A stretch of DNA of 64,000 nt, taken from assembly GCA_037126765.1 (NCBI GenBank), contig JBBCBC010000032.1, forward strand, positions 620,001-684,000, read 5' to 3'. Shown piece after piece: positions 22,521 to 32,630 of this stretch; the first letter of the stretch is position 1, and each line of letters starts with the position of its first letter. The DNA comes from Stenogyne calaminthoides (lineage: Eukaryota > Streptophyta > Magnoliopsida > Lamiales > Lamiaceae). The notes beneath the pieces were generated by a model, which was given only the letters and a program-made list of their open reading frames with translations, did no database searches and was not told the origin of the DNA. The position numbers and the translations under genes were made by a program.

Positions 22521-25500
22521 ATGCGATTTTAAGCTTTAATCTTGTGAATACCACTTGTGAATCTTGCTTGTTGAATATCAGCTTAATCGACTTACAAAGA
22601 TGTAAAATAACCCAACCGATTTAATCGGATAATCCTTTTAAATTGAACGTTTCCTTTAACGATAAACCTTAAATCGATCGATTCCTTTAACTTCGATAAT
22701 CTTGTAATCGATCGATTTCTCACATCGGTTCTTGACCGATCTTCCGATCATACCAAACTCAATCGATTCCTTTTCAATCTGGTTAGTCTCTTAACCACCG
22801 GTTCGAGATCATTCCATCAAACATTTTAAAGCATTTTCTCCAAGATCCGAAGCCCTAGCTATTGCACAATTCTCTAAATCGATCTCGGCCTAGTGGCTTG
22901 GTTAGAATATCAAATTTTTTTCGTATATCAAGATGAATCTTTTCCATTCGATATTCTTCTTTTCAACATGATCTCTTATAAAATGGTGTCCGACATCCAC
23001 ATGCTTGCATCTTGTATGTAGAACGGGATTTCGAAAGTGATTGCAATAAAGACTATTATCATCACGAAAATAGGTACATTCTTAGCTTCAATGTTATAAT
23101 CCTCACCGCATTTCTTTAAGCCGAGCAATTGGGAACAACATTTTCCCGCAGTACCATATATTCTCGCTTCAAGAAGAGTAGATGTCGAATCGATGTCCTT
23201 CTTTTGAAAACCACGAGATCGGTTTATTTCCTAAGAACCGACAAGTTCCCGAGGTGGACTTTTCATCAATCTTGCAACCTCCATAATCGTAATCGGAATA
23301 CCCACTAAGCATTAGATTATCATCGATGGGTAAAATAAACCAAGGTTCTTCGTCCCTTCAGATACTTAAGAATCCGCTTACCGCTTTCTAGGTGGCTTAT
23401 CATTGGATTTGCTCGAAATCGCACATACACCCATCGCGAAGGTTATATCTGGTCTGTTTGGCATCGGTATAGTAGAGATCAAATGAGAGCCCTATATTCC
23501 TTCCGATTTGTTTTCGACCATCCTCATACGGATCCATCTTGAATCCGGTCATCATAGGAATTTTGGCTTCCTTACAATTTTGAACTCCAAACTTAGCCAA
23601 GAAATTCTGGTGTACTTTGCTTGGCGTAGATGAATATCCTTCAAGACTTTGCTTTTTTACTTGTAGACCCGTAAAGTAATTCATCGACCCATCATGGACA
23701 TTTCGAACTTCCCTTGCATCGGTTTCTTTGAATCTTTCACATAGACTCTTGTTAGGAGATCCGAAGATGATGTCGCCCACGAGATCTGAACCATCAAAAT
23801 ATCTTCTCCATCTTCTATTACGAATAAGGTTCGTCCTGTTCCTTTAGTGAACCCACTTAGATCAAGAACCGAGAGAGTGTATCATACCAAGCTCGAGGAG
23901 CCTGTTTTGAGCCATAAAGAGCTTTTAAGTAAGCAGTACACTTGGTTGCCCTTTTCAAAGCACGGAGGTTGTTCGACATAAACTTCCTCTCGCTAGTACC
24001 GGATTTAAGAAAAGCACTCTTTCGTCCATCCGATACCAGATGAACCCTCGTGGGAAGCATATGCGTAAACAACCCCGAATGGCTTCTAGGCGGCGGATCG
24101 TGCAAAGGTCTCATCATAATCAATTCCTTCCGATTGTGAATACCCCTTAGCAACAAGTCTTGCCTTATTTACGGTGATGACGTTTTTCTCATCTCGTGTT
24201 CTTGAATACCCACGCCCGTGCCAATAACGTCTTGATGACTTGGTCATCTACCGGTTCCCAAACTTGATTTACGTTTAATCGTTTCATCTCTTCTGCATCA
24301 TTTAGAATCCGGCTTGCGTCTTGTAGAGCTTCCTCTATTGTTGTTGGTTTCTTCATAGACATGATAATGACAATACATGGCACTTTCACCTGTCGATATC
24401 TAGTTTTAACTTTATCGGATGGGTCTCCGATTATCGATCATTGGATGATTTGGTTATCCAGTCCTTACGATTCGATTTTGCGTCGCTTTTGGAGAACATC
24501 GTCCGCTTTCGATAAAATTTCGTTACTAGCGATTGAGAGTGGTGCAGAGTTATGATCCACTTGATAAGAACAAGTCTCAGCTGATGTTGGACTCATCATG
24601 TGCTGATGTCTGTTCGTGGGAACTTCAGATGTTCCCCGAACCGGATGGTTCGGTTGAATCTTATCTCAATTTGTATCGAACTTCATCATCAGTTTTCGTA
24701 CCTTAGGATCTGAATGATCCGGTGAATCACTAGATCTGGAATGTATATTGTTCTGATTTCGATTCTTTTTCCTTGATCGTTAGCCGATCCATTTTCCGAA
24801 CATCAGGTTCTGGTTGATCAGGTACTTCTTGTTCTCAAGCAGATTTCTCTTGATCGTAAGATGCTTCATCAAAGACTACACGGGGTGTTTCTTCCACAAG
24901 TAGGGTTAAATCATTGTAAACCCCGAAAGCCTTGCTAGATGAGGAATATCTAGAAATATACCCTCATCCGACTTGGCCTCAAAAAGTCTTCAACCGACTC
25001 TTCCCATTGTTGTGTATGAAACACTTACATCCAAAAAATGGAAGTAAGAGACACGAGGTTTTTTCGTCCTTCCACAGTTCATAGGGTGTTTTGTAGTGAG
25101 CCTTAGTCGAAGACATCATTACGTGTATGGCATGCAGTGTTGATTGCTTACGCCTAAACGGCTTAGTATCGCATGTTCGGCCTAACATTGTGCGAGCTTC
25201 TTTGAGAGTTACATTCCTCCGCTCATTTACTCCATTTTGTTGTTGTGGCGTCCTCGCATGGTGATGTTTCATGTCAGATACCAAACTTAGAGCAAAAATC
25301 AAGAATAAAAGAGTTCGTAAATTTCATACCTTTATCGATCGATTTTTACTACATCGACACCCTTCTCATTTTGTAATCTTTTTAGCAAAATTTCGGGTAT
25401 CTTCGTAGTCGCCTCATTCTTCTTGTGTAAGAATATAACCCGTAAACTTGGAATAGTCATCCACGATTACGAGTGTGTATTTCGTCTGTTGAGATCGACC

Positions 25501-26170
25501 GTGTAACCGGGTCCAAATAGATCCATATGGAGTACCGAAGATCTATTTGATCTTGCCGGTCCCGAATTCCTTGAATGAAGCTTTGACTTTTTTCCTTCCG
25601 ACATGCGGTACATGTCCGATCCTTTGAAAATACTTCATTCGGAAGTCCTTCCACTAGAGACATCCTTGCAATCTTATTAAGAGTTTTAAAGTTCGGGATG
25701 GCTCATTCTTTTGTGCGAGCCAATCGCTACTTTTGGAACTCTTGACAATCGTGCATGCATTTCTTGGGCAAATTGTTCCAATCTTTGTGTAGATCGTCCC
25801 TTTCCTTGAACCCGATTAGCAAAATCTGTTGAGTGGCTCGATTCTTGATAGTGCATTGATCATCGAGAACTCAACACTTTGAATCCGTTTGTCGCAGTAA
25901 TTGTGAAACCGATAATAGGTTGTGCTTTAGACCTTGACATCTGAGACTCCGGTTACTTGTACATCATCATTCTCTAAGGTTCAACCCTTTGGTATAACCA
26001 AAGTTATCATCACCGAAAAGAGTACACGCGGGCCTTTCTCGTTTCTATGTAAAGAGCGAGGAGATGCTTGCTTCAATCATGTGCCTTGAGCATCCACTAT
26101 CGATGTACCAGATAGTTACTTGCACACCTCCTTTGTTGGCCAGACCCACGCGATCCTGCAATCAGATCAG
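22521..26170 (-). pseudogene. pol of element B (protease end, integrase, RT, RNase H), heavily frameshifted
   Basis: From right to left the fragments match element D: integrase zinc-binding and core fragments (25457-25663 with MSLVEGLPNEVFSKD; 24979-25302 with QQNGVNERRNVTLKEARTML), RT start (24189-24389), APRAWYDTLSRFLI (23857-24156), the DDIIFGSPNKSLCERF region (23400-23780), and RNase H traces such as NPVLHTRCKHVDV (about 22990-23030). Almost every break coincides with a CAG or CTG in D replaced here by a CG-containing string. I therefore think many frameshifts are artefacts of the sequence, not mutations. Confidence 0.8.
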
Positions 26171-28461
26171 GCTTTAGGTACCCCTTTTGGATTGGGTCCT
26201 GAGGGGTTAGGATTAGTTTTGGGAATCCATACAAACAGAGCACTTCTATTGTGATCAGTTAGATCAGAAGGCCTGATTTGTCTCCCATACCTGTCAACAT
26301 AGTCATACGTCTCTTTATATGCTTTCTGTTTTGTATGATTATTAGTGTGAACCTTGGATGACTCGAAGACTTGGGATTTATCTTTTTCGTTTTGTCTTCT
26401 TTTTATCGAAGGTGGTTAAGTCGGTGACCCTAGATTTACGATTATAGGGGTAGGTACGACTGCTACCATCAAAAGATTCATATCTTTTCGGCATAGGTGG
26501 TTTTTGCAGTTTACCTGAAGCATGCTTATTAGGCAGCTGACCTTGATTGAGTCTCAAATTGTACTTCCCTTTTACAGGTTGTCTTTTTCGATTCCCGATC
26601 CATTGATTAGGTTGAGGTTTCTTGAAGAACCGGGTTCTCTGTTGATTCCTCGGTGATGCTTTACCGGTTTGGGGTCCATTTTTTCCCCTTGGTTGGCACT
26701 TTGCTTTACCCTTTCAATGGTCCTTTTCCTTATTAGATACATATTTGGCTTTTGGTGTATCTTTGCCGAAACTCGTCGATTACACCTTTTGAGATGAATC
26801 GGTAGGGGCTTTTGAGGATGTGGAAGGGTTGTCATAGCCAAGTCCCATCTTATCAATCGTTGTTCAAAAAATAGGCGTTCATGTTTTGAGCGGTTTTAGA
26901 TGATTTTGAAAAAACCTCTATTTTCTTTACGCAGATTATCCTCGAGATGATTTTAGACTTTCATGCTTTTGGAAAGCTCATCGAATTTTGCTTGTAGGAT
27001 TTTGAAGTCACCAAATTTTTGTTGTTTTGTTAATCGCCGGTGATCTTTGATCCGCTTCTCTCGATCAGAGCTTTAACTTCGAGAATTTTAAATTCCTCGA
27101 TTTGCCGGCGGTTTGGTGATCTAAGTTCGGAGGCTTTACATAGATCATTTTCTTTAGCAATGTCGATTATTTCGGTCCTCGACTTTATCATTTTTAGCTT
27201 CCTTTATAGCATAAGTGTCTCTTGATTGGAGAGATCCTCAAGCAATTGCTCGGAGTAGAAATTGCAGGTCAATCTCCCCAAAGCAGGTGTGCTTATGATA
27301 GCAGGTGTAAGAACGAGCAAGCGAGTTTGGAGGTTACCTCGTGATTGGTCCTCCCCTGGCCATCGTGAGATCTCATCATCGTGCGAGAGAATATCGATCT
27401 TCATTTTCATAGAAGTCAGCAACAAAGATCGTCGAGCGAAGTCTTTCTACGAGGAGTATCCGAGTCCTCGGAGGGTAGATAGGAATCGTCAATTCCGACG
27501 ATAAAGCAACCATGGCTCTTCCGTCTTATAACGTTGCTCTCTTACATTTCTCTTTTCTTCCTTTTCTCTTGGCGTCCAGTGCAGGCGTCTACTTATTTAT
27601 AGTGACGCTTCTCCACGGTTGAAGCGCTCCTCGATCTGCGAACCTTTCCTTCGAGGTGAATCACTCCGTCTGTATGACCCTATCGGGTGACTTCCTACGA
27701 TAGTAGTCTGAGCTTCTTACATCGATTGGTTATCTCTTCCTTCCGATCGATTATCTTTTCTCCTTTCATCTCTATGATCCCTCCGATCATCGGATCGATT
27801 CTTTACGGAGATCGTTGGCTGATCTCCTATCTTTCCCGGCTATGTTGATAGTCCTTATAAAATCTTCGATACTTACCAAGTTGGACGTTTGACTTCTCAA
27901 GCTTTACGGTAAGCAGAGCGATCTGCTCGATACCGACTCATTATATTCCCAACGGAGTTCGTTGGCCTTCGTTTCTTCTTTGGTTGCCTTAAAAGCAATC
28001 GATTTTGAAGTTGAGGCTTCAAATGGGCACCTCATCTTCATTTTTCGAACTTCACCGGTTCGCTTTGTAGAATTTGTCTTTTATCCATTCATTTCCCTCG
28101 ATATTTCAAACGAGTATCCCATCATTGCTTTCGCAGATTTGAGATACTTAATCTTTTCTTTAGTGACCTTATCCATTGTTTTCATGATAATATGCCTTGC
28201 AATAGTATCTCAGAGTATGATTTCTTTTCTCCTCGCATCCATCAAGGCCGGCTTTTTTAAGTACATAAGACTTCGGCGAAGTCCGGATCTCCTCCGATCG
28301 CAGGGTTGTCATAATAAATGATGATGGGTCCTCTTTTCGATGACTTCCATCATTACGCCCTTCGATCGAGCCTAGATGGTTGGACATATATATGGCCTAA
28401 TCTGCATACTCATCGATTGAGAACTTGACGGATCATGATACATACATGAGGTGTTATCCAT
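26171..28461 (-). pseudogene. gag of element B, frameshifted
   Basis: The start codon at 28461 follows the primer site as in D, and the first residues MDNTS match D. Downstream, a clean block at 26150-26560 matches the end of the D gag region (including the GPNPKGVPKA stretch). The rest is a patchwork in three frames with short matches only. The Arg/Lys-rich linker and zinc knuckle seen in D cannot be read here. Loss of CAG/CTG explains much of the damage. Confidence 0.7.
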
Positions 28462-28581
28462 GCCGAGTGATTTTGGAAAATGAATGAGTTTTAAAACGGT
28501 TTTTCAGATCGGTTCAGTTGACCACAAAGATTCTTCCTCAAGAATCGATGATACCGAAGTCGGTGATGCGTAGAACCAACC

Positions 28582-28593
28582 GCTCCGATACCA
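28582..28593 (-). promoter_or_regulatory. tRNA-Met primer binding site of element B (altered)
   Basis: The minus strand reads TGGTATCGGAGC, where D has TGGTATCAGAGC. The single difference is a CAG-to-CGG change, the same type as in the rest of this region, so the true site may be perfect. Confidence 0.8.
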
Positions 28594-28595
28594 CT

Positions 28596-30157
28596 TGTAG
28601 GTCGAGCGGGTTTAGTGAGGGCGTAAGTCTAGAGGGAGGGGTGAATAGACCGAAAACTTTTTTCGTCAGGTCGGTGAGAGGCGATTAGCTTTGATCAGAG
28701 TCGAGTGAATCGATTTACGATAACCAACTTCTTGATCGCTGAAGGCGATCGATTCGGTAACTATCGGTTTAATCGATGTGTCGGAAGCTTAAGTTTTACC
28801 CGTGTGAAAAACCGGTCTTGATAAATCGATTCCAAAGTTAATCTTTTAATCGGTTGGATCAAGTGTCAGGTTTGATCGGATAAAAGCTTGATGCTAAGCG
28901 ATCTCAACTTGGAATATGTATGCGCTTTTAAAGGTTGTGTGCGATTATGTGAGCAGGTTAATCAAAGCAAGTAGAGGCACACAAGATTTATAGTGGTTCG
29001 GACAAACCGATCCCTACGTCCACTCTTCCCTATCACAAGGGCACCGACTTAACCAATGGACTTAGTTTTATGTGTTAGTCCAACCAAGACACCAACTAGA
29101 TGTTTAAAGAGTTCACACTCAACCGATCCCGTAAATCGTAACTAGAAACCCTATGCGAAATCTTGCTAAACAACTTAACCTAACTTGGGGGTTTGGGTAA
29201 GATTGTTGAGGTTTCAACTATGAAATCTTTTTCACGATAAGCGACCTCTAACGGTAGATGAAAAGATTTACGTGCTAAGAACTTATGGGATGAACACTTA
29301 ATGAAAATAATCTTCTTGATCGTGTTCTTGATGCGGAAATCGATATTAGCTTGAGCTTCTTGATTGTTCGGTGTTTCCGTTTTTTTCGCGTGTGTCTTCA
29401 CTCAAAAGTGAAATCCCATATATATAGACCTTGAAAACAAAGAGCCGTTGGAGAGCAATTTGAATTTCGGGCTATATTTAGTAGAACTTGCGGTTTGATG
29501 TGACTAGCCCGAGGAGCGGCATGGCGAAAAAGCGTGAATTTGTACTTTGTAGCCGTTCTGAGAGATAGTATCAAATCCACAATTCTGCGGCTCCGATATA
29601 TCGTGTCTTGTTCTTATTGGATAGCAGACTCACTTTTTCGGTGATGTTCTTCCAACTAAGCTTGACATTCTTCTTATTCGGATCATCGACGTATGATTAG
29701 GTGAAACATCGATTTCACTGGTGGTGACGACATGATAAGTCTGGAATCGATCTACCGATAGAGTCTTACGGTGCGGTTGACTTAGCTTCAACTAGCGGAC
29801 TACGGTGATGTAGGTCTTCCGGTCCGATCATCTGGAAGTCATCTGATCTTCGAGTATTCTGAGTTAGAGCTTTACGACTTCAAATTGAAGTTATCGACTA
29901 GATCGGATCGATCGATCTTTGTTCTTCTTTAGCATTCGGGCAGCCGGATATCAATTTGTTCTTTGAGTCTTCGATCGACCTATACATATTGAGTTCCCCT
30001 CAATATGTGACCTATCTATTACATCGGTTTGTTCTATCATAATTATCAAACTGGTCTCCTATAGAGGGTAATATAAACATCGGTCATACCTAATGTCCGA
30101 TTTGGTCCTATTACATGTGTTTTTGGAACTTTCATCAAAACTATAAATTTCCCAACA
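28596..30157 (-). repeat. 5' LTR of element B (1562 bp)
   Basis: On the plus strand it runs TGTAGGTCGAGCGGG to ATTTCCCAACA, followed by the target duplication CAGGC. In the first ~205 bases I count 3 CAG/CTG trinucleotides, against 15 in the matching first ~220 bases of the left LTR. Candidate TATA (minus strand TCTATATATATGGG) is near 29415-29428. Confidence 0.9.
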
Positions 30158-30240
30158 CAGGCTTTATTTTAGTTTACAATTTGGATGATGGTGAGTTCAA
30201 AGTAACTTTTGTGGACTCTTGAGTACTCATATTCAAGAGT
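30158..30240 (+). repeat. tandem duplication unit B, second segment
   Basis: It resumes exactly where element B interrupted (TTTATTTTAGTTTACAATTTGG, as at 16838) and ends ATTCAAGAGT, where element C begins. Confidence 0.8.
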
Positions 30241-30873
30241 TGTTGTAGCACGGATTATTCTGCTCTCCCCCAAGTCCCGGGAATAGCAAGTCTAGAGGCA
30301 AACATCTCCAGGTGGCGCCAAAGAAGGAAGGATGGTCACGGAAAGGGCGAAACATCCAAGTCATGGAAAAATAAGAAATGACCTACCCAAAACGCTAGAA
30401 GTCGCACCACGACTTAGGTCCGAATATCCAGGTCGGGAAGCAACCTGCAGCAATAGCGGTCAAACAAATCCAACTAAGGAAGGCATTCTACAAGCTCCCA
30501 AATCCGCCCGGGAACACCGCCCCGCGATTGGCGCTCATTAAAGAGGTGACCTCGGACCAACCACGACAAACGGGCGACTTGCAAGATTGAAGCCATCTAT
30601 GGAGCATATTTCCTTATGTAATCTCCCACCCATGAGGCGGGAAAGACAGTATAAATAGACCTGTGAGGTCACATTTGTAAAGGTTGAACATTTTAGACTC
30701 TAGGCACTTATAATATACATTACTCCCTGCTTGGACGCCCCCGGACGTAGTCTGATTTAAAGGACGAACCGGGTCACCAATTGCTTGTGAATCTTTTTCC
30801 GTTTTGATTATCATTCTTGAGATATATCATTATAATAATTGTTTAACTGACCAAAATGTAGTCAGTCACAACA
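30241..30873 (+). repeat. 5' LTR of gypsy element C (633 bp)
   Basis: It runs TGTTGTAGCACGG to GTCACAACA and is followed by the primer site. The TATA box TATAAATA is at 30650-30657. No second copy is in the window, so the boundaries rest on TG/CA termini, the primer site and the host junction at 30240. Confidence 0.8.
30650..30657 (+). promoter_or_regulatory. LTR TATA box of element C
   Basis: GACAGTATAAATAGACC lies 220 bases before the LTR end, a usual place for a plant LTR promoter. Confidence 0.6.
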
Positions 30874-30875
30874 TT

Positions 30876-30892
30876 TGGAGTCGTCTGTGGGA
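30876..30892 (+). promoter_or_regulatory. primer binding site of element C
   Basis: TGGAGTCGTCTGTGGGA begins two bases after the LTR. It resembles the TGGCGCCGTCTGTGGGA type common in Tat elements, with changes in the first part. The tRNA is not assigned. Confidence 0.6.
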
Positions 30893-30957
30893 AGAATATT
30901 TCTTGAAGAATTAATCCAATTCTGGTGAAAACCCACCAATCCGTACCTCATCATACA

Positions 30958-32576
30958 ATGGCGATCAATCAAGGGAATGCTGCGATCTTCAATGAGACTG
31001 ATGCCCATGATGGTGTCGAGGCATCTCAAAGCTCCCACCACACTCACCGGGCAGCCCTGACGGGCTCACCCAATTGGTGGAATCTGGTCCAAACACCTGA
31101 GGACGCCAAGGCAGTCATGGCGGTCCTCTACAAGAAGAGTCTTTTCTTTGATGGCGAAGGAGAGCTACCCATGGCCAAAAAGACCACTCACGACGCCGGA
31201 ACCTCCAAAGGCAAGGGCCTCATGACCGAAAAGGGACGGTCCACAGGTCAATTGACTTACAATGCAGCCAAGCATGCAATCGTCCGGACACACCGGGCCT
31301 TGGAAAGACCAACGGTGTCGAACAATGTGTTCAACTGCCTCGGAAGCCAGGGTGCCCGGAAAGCTCCGGCCAGGGGCGAAGACGAAGCCCATTCCTAGCC
31401 ACGCCGCGCAGAACAGGTGGAACATGACCTAATCATGGCCCTTAACATGCATCATGGGGGTATTCTGGGTAACTCGATCATCAACCAGAGCCAGGGACAC
31501 GGGATCAACACGGCCAGTAACCTACGCGATGCGCAGGTCGCCGCATTAGCAAGAACTGTCCAACAACTGCTGGAAATGGTGGGGGGCCAGAATGGTTCCA
31601 CGGGAGTAGATGATGGTCTCACCATCCCAAACTCCCCATTGGGAACGATGGTCACTCTGGCTCCTACCCAGAGGAAAATCAGCATAGCGACTCTAGATCG
31701 CTATAATGGGAGCACGGATCCCAAGGTCCATGTGGCTAAATACAATTCGTATATGGCCTCGATGGGGGCGTCGGACGCGATGAAATGTAGGTTATTTTCC
31801 CTGACGTTGAGCGACCAAACCCATATGTGGTACACTTCCTTACCAGCCTTCTCAGTAGACACATTTGAACAATTGGCTCGATTGTTCCTGAGTCACTACA
31901 CTGCCTTAGCACCCAGATCCGCAACCAGACAGCGGCTCATGAATACTTGACAAGAGGAAATCGAGTCGGATCGATCCTATGTCGAAAGGATCGACCTACT
32001 TATCATTGAGGGCGATCCCATCGGGGATGAGGCTAAACTACTGGGGGCAGTATCCGGCCTCAGAAAGGGTCAAAGCTTTGGCGATGCATGACTGCGGATT
32101 ACCCTACCAGCTACGCCGACTTTCGGAAGCGCGCTAGCAATCTCATCCACACCATGGAACTGTTAGGATCCCGAATTTTGGAAACGAAGGAGGTCGCAGA
32201 GCCGAAAAAGAGTTCCAAGAAAACTGGGGGTCAATACAAGGCACCCGGCAGCTTCAAGCCATTTGAAGAATCCATCCCAGTAAAGCTGATGGAGGCTTTA
32301 GGCATGACACCTGGTCATGTCTATGCCCAGATCTAGGAACGAGACATGCTGCACGCACCTCGCTCCATCAAAGATAAGAGCAAGCAAAACCCCAAAAAGT
32401 TTTGGTACTATCACGCTCAGAAGGGGCACTATACCAGCGAGTGTAGGGATCTTCTAAAACAGCTATGGAAACTCTACGAAGACGGTCGTCTAGATGAGTT
32501 TGTCAAGAATCCTCGGACAAACGACCAAGGTGGACGAGGTCGGCAGCAGGAGCGTCAGCCCAGGCAGGGTGAATAG
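30958..32576 (+). pseudogene. gag of gypsy element C
   Basis: The Met at 30958 (or 30925) opens a frame carrying a Gag core at 31690-31950 (ISIATLDRYNGSTDPKVHVA, CRLFSLTLSDQTHMWY, then FLSHYTA), typical of Tat Gag (Retrotrans_gag). After a frame change near 32086 it continues with RASNLIHTMELLGS and a degenerate zinc knuckle at 32400-32450, FWYYHAQKGHYTSECRDL. The usual first cysteine is missing from the knuckle, so zinc binding is doubtful. In-frame stops are at 31396, 31948, 32334 and 32574. Each fits a C-to-T change in CAG or CGA. Confidence 0.85.
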
Positions 32577-32630
32577 GCGCAAAGAGAGCCCGTACATGGG
32601 GCCGCACATGGCGAGCCGCCTGTACCGCCC

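Larger units (their letters stand above)
19477..30157 (-). mobile_element. copia/SIRE-like retrotransposon B (10.7 kb)
   Basis: The element lies on the minus strand: 5' LTR at 28596-30157, primer site at 28582-28593, gag from 28461 leftwards, pol to about 22750, ORF3 remnant to 21362, polypurine tract at 21062-21075, and 3' LTR at 19477-21061. The 5-bp target duplication is CAGGC (19472-19476 and 30158-30162). Order and sequence match element D. The right LTR, most of gag and pol have CAG/CTG replaced by CG-type strings and are thick with frameshifts. The left LTR, ORF3 and a central island (about 26100-26580) are clean. Within the family it is shorter than D because the first half of ORF3 is missing. 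Confidence 0.9.

Noticed and set aside
22560..26100. Element B pol as a very old, heavily mutated copy
   Set aside because: The left LTR and ORF3 are clean and breaks sit at CAG/CTG positions, so consensus error is a better explanation than age.
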